64,000 nucleotides of DNA from Pycnococcus provasolii (lineage: Eukaryota; Chlorophyta; Pseudoscourfieldiophyceae; Pseudoscourfieldiales). Of this stretch, positions 30,973 through 40,318 are shown piece after piece. How positions within the stretch are numbered: position 1 is the stretch's first letter; each line of letters opens with the position of its first letter. The stretch is taken from NCBI GenBank assembly GCA_049487715.1, contig CP150571.1, forward strand, positions 496,001 to 560,000. Direction: 5' to 3'. Position numbers and translations under genes: made by a program. The notes below the pieces were generated by a model that worked only from the letters and a program-made list of their open reading frames with translations, was not told the DNA's origin and made no database searches.

Positions 30973-31259
30973 GTACTGTAACTTTTATTCCACGGTTACA
31001 CTTAAGCCTTAAGTCACCGTTGCCGTCACAAGATTAGAAGAAGGTCAGAAGGAAATAAGCGAGTAAGGGGAGAAAGAGAACAACAATTGAATGCACTATT
31101 GCATGTTTACACGCACGATTTGCGCAATTAATGTGTATAGCAATAATAATGTTTTGAAAAACAAACGAACTTTTTTTTTACTAGCAACATTCGCAACAAA
31201 AACAAGTAAAAAAAACAAACTCTCCATCCCCATTTGAAGCAACACATTCAGTCATTCAC

Positions 31260-32315
31260 CTATCCCGATGCCGTCGGGCCACCAGTAGTAAGTACTGGAG
31301 TTACTGTTGGTGGCGTAGCCAGTGCAGCTCCGATTGCAGGAAGAGTCTGATTGAAGAGTGTCTCAAAGAAAGACCCAATAGGCGCACTGCCTAGCGCCCT
31401 GAGCGCTTCAGCAATAGGACCTGCTTCGCGCGCAATCAACCCTTCAACTGGTCCTTCCATGTCAGTCATCATCTCCTCCTGCGGTGGCGGCACAGGTGGC
31501 ATTGGCATCTCCTCCATCTTATCAGCCATCATCATCTCCTCCTTCGGTGGCGGCACAGGTGGCATTGGCATCTCCTCCTTCTTATCAGCCATCATCATCT
31601 CCTCCTGCGGTGGCGGCACAGGTGGCATTGGCATCTCCTCCTTCTTATCAGCCATCATCATCTCCTCCTGCGGTGGCGGCACAGGTGGCATTGGCATCTC
31701 CTCCTTCTTATCAGCCATCATCATCTCCTCCTTCGGTGGCGGCACAGGTGGCATTGGCATCTCCTCCTTCTTATCAGCCATCATCATCTCCTCCTTCGGT
31801 GGCGGCACAGGTGGCATTGGCATCTCCTCCATCTTATCAGCCATCATCATCTCCTCCTGCGGTGGCGGCACAGGTGGCATTGGCATCTCCTCCATCTTAT
31901 CAGCCATCATCATCTCCTCCTTCGGTGGCGGCACAGGCGGCATTGGCATCTCCTCCTTATCAGCCATCATCATCTCCTCCTGCGGTGGCGGCACAGGTGG
32001 CATTGGCATCTCCTCCTTATCAGCCATCATCATCTCCTCCTGCGGTGGCGGCACAGGTGGCATTGGCATCTCCATTCTTTGCAGAAGCTTGCGACCTAGT
32101 CCAGGCATCATCATGTAGATGGCCTCGTCAGTGTCTTCCGCAGCTGGCGCCAAAGCTTCGGCGATTGGCAATAGGATTGGGATGGTTTGTTGCACTACCG
32201 CGGTAATGAGCGAGACCCCTTGTGAAAATGGGCCAGGCTGCTCCTCCTGCGCGTTGGCAGCGAGCGTGGCGCACATGAGCGCACCGCCGACGAGGTTGAC
32301 GATCTTCTTCACCAT
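31260..32315 (-). CDS. Secreted protein with ten Met/Pro-rich repeats
   Basis: The ATG at 32315 gives 351 residues starting with a signal peptide (KIVNLVGGALMCATLAANAQ, cleavage after about 23). A short helical region (VSLITAVVQQTIPILLPIAE) follows, then ten units of EEMPMPPVPPPQEEMMMADK type, 19-21 residues each, alternating Gln and Lys before EEMMM. The C-terminus (GLIAREAGPIAEALRALG ... QTLPAIGAALATPP) is a second amphipathic region. The Pro triplets could be sites for hydroxylation and arabinosylation, which would fit the HPAT gene in this window, but that is inference. The frame continues upstream without a better ATG. The family is not recognised. Confidence 0.8.
   Translation of the reverse strand: MVKKIVNLVGGALMCATLAANAQEEQPGPFSQGVSLITAVVQQTIPILLPIAEALAPAAEDTDEAIYMMMPGLGRKLLQRMEMPMPPVPPPQEEMMMADKEEMPMPPVPPPQEEMMMADKEEMPMPPVPPPKEEMMMADKMEEMPMPPVPPPQEEMMMADKMEEMPMPPVPPPKEEMMMADKKEEMPMPPVPPPKEEMMMADKKEEMPMPPVPPPQEEMMMADKKEEMPMPPVPPPQEEMMMADKKEEMPMPPVPPPKEEMMMADKMEEMPMPPVPPPQEEMMTDMEGPVEGLIAREAGPIAEALRALGSAPIGSFFETLFNQTLPAIGAALATPPTVTPVLTTGGPTASG
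31465..32075 (-). repeat. Coding minisatellite of 60-63 bp units
   Basis: Ten nearly identical units encode the Met/Pro repeat. Length differs by one codon (60 or 63 bases), depending on an extra Lys or Met codon before GAGGAGATG. Because all changes are multiples of three, several other frames across the block are also open by chance and should be ignored. Confidence 0.95.
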
Positions 32316-32873
32316 GTTGTTGTTGTCGTCGTTGTTGACAGTTGACTTGCTGTTGTCGACTAAAATGAACGAATGACAATGACAATGGCGTCGAACGAAC
32401 ACGAACGGTCATTTGGAAAACCAGCGGTGTCTCGGTGAGGGTGTGTAACGTTCAGTTCAGTATGTGAAGCCGAACTAAAAGTCTAAAACCAACCACCTGC
32501 TTAGTTGATATTTCTCGGGCAGATCTCTCGGCAGGTGCGCTGCTGAAAGGGAAGCTTTTCAGGTGCGGTCGATTTCGGGTGAAACCCCCACTTCAAAACG
32601 CCCTTGTGTGGGAATCATCCTCGTACTATACTCCGGGCAGCCGGGGGGGGGGATTTGGTGGGAGTGCTTCATCAAGCAATTCGCATGCAGGCGCAGCATT
32701 AATGTGCGTGCCTCATCAAGCAAGCAGCGCCTCGTTCTCGAGGATCAGGCGCCAATTACTACCGCTAGCTACATCCTCACTGTGTGTGTGTGCATAACGT
32801 TGTGTTGTTGCGATATCTAGCTAGGCTTTTCGTTCATGAAAGTTTGTTTTGTTTTGTTATTTTCATAGTCTCA
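32316..32873. other. Intergenic region, no gene seen
   Basis: The stretch has a run of G (about 32643-32650), a TG microsatellite (about 32779-32790) and TTTTG words near 32845. It separates the starts of the Met/Pro repeat gene from the 3' end of the RCC1 gene, both on the minus strand. No RNA gene was recognised. Confidence 0.5.
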
Positions 32874-35309
32874 TCATTCAACAACAACATTTGCAAATGA
32901 GCTAGCGGCGCCGGCCGCAACACCCACGGCCCTCCTGCTGCTCAGCGCATCCACCGCCGTTGGCTCTGCCACGGACTCGCGCGCATTCTCGCTGCCGTGG
33001 CCGAGGCACCCGTAGTGGCTTCGCCCCCACGTGTATACCTCGCCGCTGGCGGATGCCGCGACGGAGTGCCACATGCCTGACGCGATCGTGGGTTGGCCGT
33101 GCACCGCAACGGCGGACAAGGTTCGCTCCGCCACCTCCGGCATGGCCGTCACCTCGGTCGGAACTTTAACGGGCGCCGCGGATGCCTTGCCGAGGCCACA
33201 CTGGCCAAAGCCATTGTGGCCCCAAGAGAACAGTCGCCCGTCGGCGGTCGATGCAATTACGTGGTATCCGCCGGGAGCCAGCTGCGTGACATTGTGCGAG
33301 TCTCCCAGACCTTGCACGAGCTGCGGCGCATTACGGTCAATACCCTCGCCGAGGCCTAGCTCGTAGTGCTCGTTGTATCCCCACGCGTACACGCGGCCAC
33401 TGGACGTCACGGCGTACGAGCTCATCATGCCCGCGGCAACCGCCTTCACCTCAAATGCCGCAAGACCAGCCAGAAGCGTGGGTTTGGCGCGATCCTTGTC
33501 GTCGCCCGTTCCCAGCTGCCCGTGGGAGTTGCGCCCCCAGGTGTACACCTTGCCCGTGGACGTTAGGCCAATGCCGTGGTAGTATCCCAGCTCGACAACC
33601 TCGAACTTCATGCCTTTCTCCACCGCGTCCACCTTCGTGGGACGCGGGATGGGGCCTAGTTCGAGGTAACGCATGCCCAGCTGCCCGCCGTAGTTGGGAC
33701 CCCACGAGTACAGCTGAGGTACGCCCTTGCGCGTGCACGCCACGGCGGAGTTGAACGCGCCAGCCGCGAAGTGGTGCGGCTTCACGGGGAGTTCAAGCGA
33801 GAACAGACGCAGCGGCGTACTGATGCCCTCGCTTACCGTGCCAATGCCAAGCTGCCCAAAGCCGTCCCAGCCCCACGTGAAGACGCGCCCGTTGGACGTC
33901 ATCGCCATTGTGTGGCCCTGGTACTCGTACGCCGACCCGCCGGAGGCGAATGTCTCGACGTTGCTACTGCTCGTCGAGGCTATGAGGTTCGGCTTCATCT
34001 CCACCTTGGACGTGATGCTCAGGCCAAGCTGCCCTCGCGTATTCTTGCCCCACCCGTACAGCTCGCCAGTCTTGAGGGCGCCAAGTGCGTGATTTGCGCC
34101 AGGGGCTACCACCGCCCACTGCTGACCCGGCACGGGGCTCGGGAAGACGTGTGGGCTGCTGCGCGCCGCCACGTCGTTCAGCCCGAGCTCGCCGTTGTTG
34201 TTGCAACCCCAAACGAACACTCGCCCAGACGTGAGCGTCGCCAGGCTCGTCGCAAATCCAGCCTTGATTCGGTTCGCCTTTAGGCTTTCAATCTTGCGCG
34301 GGTAGCCGATGTACTTGCGCCCGCGCTCCTTGATTTCCACGCCCAGTTGTCCGCAGTCGGCGCTGCCCCAGGCAAACACCTCGCCGCTGTCCGTGAGCGC
34401 GAGGCTGTGCCGGTCGCCCGCAGCCACCTTCGTCACTCGGCCTCGGCTGAATTTGTGCATGATGGCGTGCGGCGTATCGCGTGCGTCCAGGTCGCCGAGG
34501 CCGAGCTGCGAGTGATCGTTCGCGCCCCAGCAGTACACCTCTCCTCCCTTGGACGCCGCGAGGCTGTGGTACGTGCCTGCGTCGATGTTCACGAACTTGA
34601 CGCCGGTGATGGCTCCAAGCAGACGCTTCGGAATGAGCTGGTGGCTCACTTCGGGACCAAGGCCAAGCTGGCCGCGGTCGTTCGCACCCCAAGCGTGCAG
34701 GCCGCCGTCGCTGGTCAGCGCGACGGAGTGGTACGCGCCACACGCTATGGAGATGACCGTCTCGCCAGCGAGGCTTCCGCCGAGTTGCTCGGGTAGCAAG
34801 CGGCGTCTTCGGTCGCCAAGGCCGAGCTGGCCGCGTTCGTTGTCACCCCAGCTGTACACCGCGCCTTCCTTCGTGAGAGCGACAGCGAATGCGACGCCCG
34901 CGCCGACGATGGTGACGGACACCTTTCCACTGCCCAGTGCTGATGGAAAGAAGACGGGAACCATCGTGATCCGGTCGTTCGTGTCTCCCGTCCCCAGCTG
35001 CCCGTACGCGTTGCTCCCCCACGCGTACAGCACGCCACTCGCCGCCACCGCGAGGCTGAATCCGTCTCTCTGGCCATCCTCGTTCGCGCCTCCCACCGCG
35101 AGCGCGCGTATGTCCTTCGCGAGGAATGCGTCAACAGCCATCGGTTCGGCGACGTCCTTTTTGTGTCCGACACCGAGTTGTCCAGCGTTGTTTCGGCCCC
35201 ACGCGTACAGCACTTTGTGCTCCCCACTACTCGTGGACACGGCACCACTCCCACTACTCACGGATCCCAAGGAACCAGCCGCGTCTGCGTCTCTAACAGC
35301 AGCAGGCAT
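32874..35309 (-). CDS. RCC1-repeat beta-propeller protein (811 residues)
   Basis: The ATG at 35309 is followed by a short linker and then about fourteen RCC1 repeats across the whole protein, for example VLYAWGRNNAGQLGVGHKKD, GVLYAWGSNAYGQLGTGD, GGLHAWGANDRGQLGLG, EVYCWGANDHSQLGLGD, KVYTWGRNSHGQLGTGD and RLFSWGHNGFGQCGLG. This is enough for two seven-bladed propellers. RCC1-family proteins act as guanine-nucleotide exchange factors or scaffolds; no extra catalytic domain is present, so the partner is unknown. The frame stays open upstream to a TGA at 35364-35366, beyond which the same frame has an ATG at 35420 and a hydrophobic leader (see findings). No intron is needed. The long coiled-coil gene starts divergently 380 bases away. 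Confidence 0.92.
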   Translation of the reverse strand: MPAAVRDADAAGSLGSVSSGSGAVSTSSGEHKVLYAWGRNNAGQLGVGHKKDVAEPMAVDAFLAKDIRALAVGGANEDGQRDGFSLAVAASGVLYAWGSNAYGQLGTGDTNDRITMVPVFFPSALGSGKVSVTIVGAGVAFAVALTKEGAVYSWGDNERGQLGLGDRRRRLLPEQLGGSLAGETVISIACGAYHSVALTSDGGLHAWGANDRGQLGLGPEVSHQLIPKRLLGAITGVKFVNIDAGTYHSLAASKGGEVYCWGANDHSQLGLGDLDARDTPHAIMHKFSRGRVTKVAAGDRHSLALTDSGEVFAWGSADCGQLGVEIKERGRKYIGYPRKIESLKANRIKAGFATSLATLTSGRVFVWGCNNNGELGLNDVAARSSPHVFPSPVPGQQWAVVAPGANHALGALKTGELYGWGKNTRGQLGLSITSKVEMKPNLIASTSSSNVETFASGGSAYEYQGHTMAMTSNGRVFTWGWDGFGQLGIGTVSEGISTPLRLFSLELPVKPHHFAAGAFNSAVACTRKGVPQLYSWGPNYGGQLGMRYLELGPIPRPTKVDAVEKGMKFEVVELGYYHGIGLTSTGKVYTWGRNSHGQLGTGDDKDRAKPTLLAGLAAFEVKAVAAGMMSSYAVTSSGRVYAWGYNEHYELGLGEGIDRNAPQLVQGLGDSHNVTQLAPGGYHVIASTADGRLFSWGHNGFGQCGLGKASAAPVKVPTEVTAMPEVAERTLSAVAVHGQPTIASGMWHSVAASASGEVYTWGRSHYGCLGHGSENARESVAEPTAVDALSSRRAVGVAAGAASSFANVVVE

Positions 35310-35689
35310 ATAAGAAGAGTACCTAATAGCATGACAAGCCCCGATAAGGCACAAGAATACCCATCAAGACGGGTCCCAGCAAGCCCAATACAAGACAAGC
35401 GTGGTCTTCTTCTTCGCCATGGACATCGACATCGACATCGACACAACATCGGCGTTGAGCCGCTTGGATCCGGCATCCGGAGGATGAAGGATGAAGGATC
35501 AAGGGGGAGCCTTCCCTTCCCCCCTTTGAATCAAACTACTTCTTATTAGACGGGGTCCCGAAAAGTACGTTTTATATGGCAACAACGGATCCCCACATCT
35601 AATCTAGAATGCCTGCCCCTTCGAAGAATCCTCTTTGTCTTTTTATACATAGGGGGTGCGTTTTTCAGTCCCCCCTTTCCATTCCCAAA

Positions 35690-38600
35690 ATGGCCATGGG
35701 CAGCGCCGACGAATCCAGTGAGGAACTCGCGGACCTGCGATTATTAGAAGTACAGTCTAGTGACTTAGTGTTGTTAATACGCGAGAAAGACGCACTGATA
35801 GCGAAACTCCGCCAACACGCTGCTTCCGATGTTTCTCATGCTGCTGGTTCCGTTTCTGACCCGCCGCTCGCGTGCGCGCCGCCTCTGCGCTTCATCAGAA
35901 ACGAACAGCTCGCCAAGGCGATAAACGACGCCAACCATGCCAGCGACAAACTCAAGAGCTTGCAGGAGCAACACAACGCGCTCGCGGAAGCACAGGCGAA
36001 TACGGCAGAGCGTGCGGAGGCTGCGGAGACGCAGCTCACGCAGGCGCGCGCCGACGCCAACCATGCCAGCGACAAACTCAAGAGCTTGCAGGAGCAACAC
36101 AACGCGCTCGCGGAAGCACAGGCGAATACGGCAGAGCGTGCGGAGGCTGCGGAGACGCAGCTCACGCAGGCGCGCGCCGACGCCAACCATGCCAGCGACA
36201 AACTCAAGAGCTTGCAGGAGCAACACAACGCGCTCGCGGAAGCACAGGCGAATACGGCAGAGCGTGCGGAGGCTGCGGAGACGCAGCTCACGCAGGCGCG
36301 CGCCGACGCGAGCAATGCTAACGACGCGCTGAGAAGTGCAAAGGAGCAGCTCGAGGCTGCGCAGAAGGAATCGTTGCGGCGCGTGAAAGAGGGTGAGACG
36401 GCGGAAGAACTCGCAGAAGAGTTGCAATCACAGCTGGACGAAGCGCAGACTGAAGCGTCGGCAGCAAAAGAGAAGCTCAAGACGGCGGAGAAAAAGCACA
36501 AGACGCTGGAAACTAAGTTGCAGACAACGCAGAAGAAACAGGAGGAAACGGCTGCAAAGCTGGCGGAAACAGAGGCGAAGCTCACGGCGGCGGAAAGTCG
36601 GGCTGCAACAGCTGTCGAGGCGTCAACTGCAGGAGCAAATGAGCGTGAGCAGGAACTAGAAGCAGATGCGAAGGCAGCCAAGGAGAAGCTCAAGGCTACT
36701 TTGAAGAAGCGCAAATCTCTTGAGTCTGAGCTGGAGGCGGCGAAGAAGAGCCAGGCCGAGTTACACGCCAAGCTCCAGGATGCGGAGGCGCGATCGTCGC
36801 AGGCGTCTGAGGGCACGAGCGCGGAGGTGGCGTCGCTGAAGGAGCAGCTCGCGTCTGCTCAGAGCGAGCTTGCATCCTCTCTCGCGCAGGTGGCAGATGC
36901 GGAGGCGCGATCATCTCAGCTCTCGGATGCGGATACTGCAGTGAAACGCCTCGAGGCCGAGCTCAACACAGCTCGGGAGAACCTCGCGTCGGCAGAGCAT
37001 CGTGCGAAGGAGGCAATGGAGGCTGCTGAGAATGCTGCGTCGAGCGGAAAGCAGTTGAAGAGCAGTAATAAGACCGCGGCGAAGAAGCTCAAGTCTCTCG
37101 AGACTGAGCTGGAGGCGGCGAAGAAGAGCGAGGCCGAGCTACACGCCAAGCTCCAGGATGCGGAGGCGCGACCGTCGCAGGCGTCTGAGGGCGCGAGCGC
37201 GGAGGTGGCGTCGCTGAAGGAGCAGCTCGCGTCTGCTCAGAGCGAGCTTGCATCCTCTCTCGCGCAGGTGGCAGATGCTGAGGCGCGATCATCGCAGGCG
37301 TCTGAGGGCGCGAGCGCGGAGGTGGCTTCGCTGAAGGAGCAGCTCGCGTCTGCTCAGAGCGAGCTTGCATCCTCTCTCGCGCAGGTGGCAGATGCTGAGG
37401 CGCGATCGTCGCAGGCGTCTGAGGGCGCGAGCGCGGAGGTGGCTTCGCTGAAGGAGCAGCTCGCGTCTGCTCAGAGCGAGCTTGCATCCTCTCTCGCGCA
37501 GGTGGCAGATGCGGAGGCGCGATCGTCGCAGGCGTCTGAGGGCGCGAGCGCGGAGGTGGCTTCGCTGAAGGAGCAGCTCGCGTCTGCTCAGAGCGAGCTT
37601 GCATCCTCTCTCGCGCAGGTGGCAGATGCTGAGGCGCGATCGTCGCAGGCGTCTGAGGGCGCGAGCGCGGAGGTGGCTTCGCTGAAGGAGCAGCTCGCGT
37701 CTGCTCAGAGCGAGCTTGCATCCTCTCTCGCGCAGGTGGCAGATGCGGAGGCGCGATCGTCGCAGGCGTCTGAGGGCGCGAGCGCGGAGGTGGCGTCGCT
37801 GAAGGAGCAGCTCGCGTCTGCTCAGAGCGAGCTTGCATCCTCTCTCGCGCAGGTGGCAGATGCGGAGGCGCGATCGTCGCAGGCGTCTGAGGGCGCGAGC
37901 GCGGAGGTGGCGTCGCTGAAGGAGCAGCTCGCGTCTGCTCAGAGCGAGCTTGCATCCTCTCTCGCGCAGGTGGCAGATGCTGAGGCGCGATCGTCGCAGG
38001 CGTCTGAGGGCGCGAGCGCGGAGGTGGCTTCGCTGAAGGAGCAGCTCGCGTCTGCTCAGAGCGAGCTTGCATCCTCTCTCGCGCAGGTGGCAGATGCGGA
38101 GGCGCGATCGTCGCAGGCGTCTGAGGGCGCGAGCGCGGAGGTGGCGTCGCTGAAGGAGCAGCTCGCGTCTGCTCAGAGCGAGCTTGCATCCTCTCTCGCG
38201 CAGGTGGCAGATGCTGAGGCGCGATCATCGCAGGCGTCTGAGGGCGCGAGCGCGGAGGTGGCGTCGCTGAAGGAGCAGCTCGCGTCCGCTCAGAGCGAGC
38301 TTGCATCCTCTCTCGCGCAGGTGGCAGATGCGGAGGCGCGATCGTCGCAGGCGTCTGAGGGCGCGAGCGCGGAGGTGGCTTCGCTGAAGGAGCAGCTCGC
38401 GTCTGCTCAGAGCGAGCTTGCATCCTCTCTCGCGCAGGTGGCAGATGCGGAGGCGCGATCGTCGCAGGCGTCTGAGGGCGCGAGCGCGGAGGTGGCGTCG
38501 CTGAAGGAGCAGCTCGCGTCCGCTAAGAGCGAGCTTGCATCCTCTCTCGCGCAGGTGGCAGATGCGGAGGCGCGATCGTCGCAGGCGTCTGAGGGCGCGA

Positions 38601-39802
38601 GCGCGGAGGTGGCGTCGCTGAAGGAGCAGCTCGCGTCTGCTCAGAGCGAGCTTGCATCTCTCGCGCAGGTGGCAGATGCTGAGGCGCGATCGTCGCAGGC
38701 GTCTGAGGGCGCGAGCGCGGAGGTGGCGTCGCTGAAGGAGCAGCCGCGTCTGCTCAGAGCGAGCTTGCACTCCTCTCTCGCGCAGGTGGCAGATGCGGAG
38801 GCGCGATCGTCGCAGGCGTCTGAGGGCGCGAGCGCGGAGGTGGCGTCGCTGAAGGAGCAGCTCGCGTCTGCTCAGAGCGAGCTTGCATCCTCTCTCGCGC
38901 AGGTGGCAGATGCTGAGGCGCGATCATCGCAGGCGTCTGAGGGCGCGAGCGCGGAGGTGGCGTCACTGAAGGAGCAGCTCGCGTCTGCTCAGAGCGAGCT
39001 TGCATCCTCTCTCGCGCAGGTGGCAGATGCGGAGGCGCGATCGTCGCAGGCGTCTGAGGGCGCGAGCGCGGAGGTGGCTTCGCTGAAGGAGCAGCTCGCG
39101 TCCGCTCAGAGCGAGCTTGCATCCTCTCGCGCGCAGGTGGCAGATGCTGAGGCGCGATCGTCGCAGATGTCGCTAATGGAACAGCCCGCGCCAGCGCCGA
39201 GCAAGCGACCGACCTCTGGCGCGCAGGTGGCAGATGCAGAGTCGCGGTCGTCGCAGGCACATTCTTCTAAGATGAATGATCCGGGGAGTCATGCCAGTGG
39301 TTGGGACGACAGTGGCTGGGACAATGATGATCTGGACTTGGACCTCGGCGACACAGGCGGCGATGTGGCGGGAAAAGATGAGACGAGCAATCGACCCGAT
39401 GCATCCGGATGGGGTGATGATGATCTGGACTTGGACCTCGGCGACACAGGCGGCAATGTCGCGGGAAATGACGAGACAAGCAAACCGCCCAACGCATCCG
39501 GATGGGACGATGAAGACCTGGACCTGGACCTCGGCGACACAGGCGACGATGTGGTGGACAAGAATGAGAAGAGCAATCCGCTCGACCGCCTTGCCGCTGC
39601 TGCACCATCTCAGGGCGTTGACGTGAGTAAGCTAGCGGAGCGTGCCGATGCCGTCGTGACGGCTGGCGCCACGGCAGTCTTCCGTGGCTTTGGTGGTTTG
39701 TTGAAGAGTCTTACGGAGCTTCCTCCAGAGTTAGAAGGTGGAGAAGGAGGCGAGGATGATTCGCAGTCGTCATCGCGGTCGTCGAGGCGGCGACGTGCTT
39801 AG
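35690..39802 (+). CDS. Long repetitive coiled-coil protein, golgin-like
   Basis: Start is set at MAMGSADESSEELADLRLLE (35690); an upstream ATG at 35609 would add 27 uncharged residues. The 1370-residue product is almost all heptad coiled coil. Three 42-residue repeats (SDKLKSLQEQHNALAEAQAN) come first, then a mixed Lys/Glu/Ala region, then about 18 copies of a 39-residue unit (ASLKEQLASAQSELASSLAQ). The end holds three acidic GWDD-type boxes (DDDLDLDLGDTGG) and a helix FRGFGGLLKSLTELPPELE. The N-terminal SADLVLLIREKDALIAKLR-like helix and the acidic WD boxes recall golgins and TMF-type vesicle tethers; this is inference. TGTAA lies at 39823-39827. Confidence 0.85.
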   Translation: MAMGSADESSEELADLRLLEVQSSDLVLLIREKDALIAKLRQHAASDVSHAAGSVSDPPLACAPPLRFIRNEQLAKAINDANHASDKLKSLQEQHNALAEAQANTAERAEAAETQLTQARADANHASDKLKSLQEQHNALAEAQANTAERAEAAETQLTQARADANHASDKLKSLQEQHNALAEAQANTAERAEAAETQLTQARADASNANDALRSAKEQLEAAQKESLRRVKEGETAEELAEELQSQLDEAQTEASAAKEKLKTAEKKHKTLETKLQTTQKKQEETAAKLAETEAKLTAAESRAATAVEASTAGANEREQELEADAKAAKEKLKATLKKRKSLESELEAAKKSQAELHAKLQDAEARSSQASEGTSAEVASLKEQLASAQSELASSLAQVADAEARSSQLSDADTAVKRLEAELNTARENLASAEHRAKEAMEAAENAASSGKQLKSSNKTAAKKLKSLETELEAAKKSEAELHAKLQDAEARPSQASEGASAEVASLKEQLASAQSELASSLAQVADAEARSSQASEGASAEVASLKEQLASAQSELASSLAQVADAEARSSQASEGASAEVASLKEQLASAQSELASSLAQVADAEARSSQASEGASAEVASLKEQLASAQSELASSLAQVADAEARSSQASEGASAEVASLKEQLASAQSELASSLAQVADAEARSSQASEGASAEVASLKEQLASAQSELASSLAQVADAEARSSQASEGASAEVASLKEQLASAQSELASSLAQVADAEARSSQASEGASAEVASLKEQLASAQSELASSLAQVADAEARSSQASEGASAEVASLKEQLASAQSELASSLAQVADAEARSSQASEGASAEVASLKEQLASAQSELASSLAQVADAEARSSQASEGASAEVASLKEQLASAQSELASSLAQVADAEARSSQASEGASAEVASLKEQLASAKSELASSLAQVADAEARSSQASEGASAEVASLKEQLASAQSELASLAQVADAEARSSQASEGASAEVASLKEQPRLLRASLHSSLAQVADAEARSSQASEGASAEVASLKEQLASAQSELASSLAQVADAEARSSQASEGASAEVASLKEQLASAQSELASSLAQVADAEARSSQASEGASAEVASLKEQLASAQSELASSRAQVADAEARSSQMSLMEQPAPAPSKRPTSGAQVADAESRSSQAHSSKMNDPGSHASGWDDSGWDNDDLDLDLGDTGGDVAGKDETSNRPDASGWGDDDLDLDLGDTGGNVAGNDETSKPPNASGWDDEDLDLDLGDTGDDVVDKNEKSNPLDRLAAAAPSQGVDVSKLAERADAVVTAGATAVFRGFGGLLKSLTELPPELEGGEGGEDDSQSSSRSSRRRRA
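35927..36310 (+). repeat. Three tandem 126-bp coding repeats
   Basis: Three copies begin at about 35927, 36053 and 36179 and are nearly identical at DNA level. They encode 42 residues of coiled coil, exactly six heptads, so copy number can change without disturbing the heptad register. The third copy changes at its end into a related but diverged segment. Confidence 0.95.
36785..39170 (+). repeat. About 18 copies of a 117-bp coding repeat
   Basis: The first copy is at about 36785, separated from the rest by a unique spacer (36925-37150). From about 37160 the unit repeats every 117 bases to 39170; one unit is 114 bases, missing a Ser codon near 38656. Units differ mainly at three synonymous or conservative sites (GCG or GCT before GAG, GCGTCG or GCTTCG, TCTGCT or TCCGCT). 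One unit (38743-38772) has two compensating indels. Confidence 0.95.
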
Positions 39803-39849
39803 CATGTCTTGAGATTCTGGTATGTAACAAATGATATGACAAGTTTTTG

Positions 39850-40128
39850 TTAAACCCCAGTCGTAAAGTGAGGCGTGAGCACCTTGCCACCTCGCTTTCT
39901 CGCAAGATCTGCCATGAATTTAGAGTAACCTCCTCCTCCTCGCACAAGCACCTTGGCACTGGCGGCAAAGGCGAAATCGTCGTCCGCATCCCTGATGCCG
40001 CGGTGCACTGGACACACACCGAGGCTTCTCAAGTATCGCATAACGTTTTTGAGGTAATTCTCTGAACTCCATCTTGCCTCCGGTGAGGCTCCGTGACCCG
40101 GATTTTGATGTTTCTTGGTATCCCCCAA
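39850..40128 (-). pseudogene. 3' remnant of a glycosyltransferase-like gene
   Basis: The minus-strand frame ending at 39850 reads ENYLKNVMRYLRSLGVCPVH, DADDDFAFAASAKVLVRGGG and YSKFMADLARKRGGKVL. The pattern of an acidic Phe motif followed by ASAKVLVRGGGGYSKF resembles the donor-site end of algal and fungal carbohydrate-active proteins (FxxxATA...GGGGFS). The frame has no ATG; the DNA from 40130 to 40310, up to the HRQ1 3' end, is AT-rich and without exons, so the rest of the gene is absent. A TTCAG before AGAATTAC may be an old acceptor. It could alternatively be a 3' exon of a gene disrupted by rearrangement. Confidence 0.4.
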
Positions 40129-40318
40129 TCATCGAAGGGAATCCCAAACCCCTACCGCTGCACCGCGGAGGAGGCTGCGGCAGCAACGTCGGAGCAAGAG
40201 TTTGTGTAAGGATTCTTAGAATGTTGATGCTACAAATATAAGACTATAAAACAAAAAGAAACATTGTTGTTGTCGAGCGTCATCAAGTGGCCATCTTCGT
40301 CGTTTTTAGTTTCTTATT

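Noticed and set aside
31351-32206. Long plus-strand frames across the Met/Pro repeat gene
   Set aside because: They are antisense shadows of a repeat whose unit is a multiple of three; the minus-strand frame has a signal peptide and unique ends.
36816-39260. Long minus-strand frames rich in Arg/Pro/Ala opposite the coiled-coil gene
   Set aside because: They are shadows of the 117-bp repeat; the plus frame has heptads and unique N- and C-termini.
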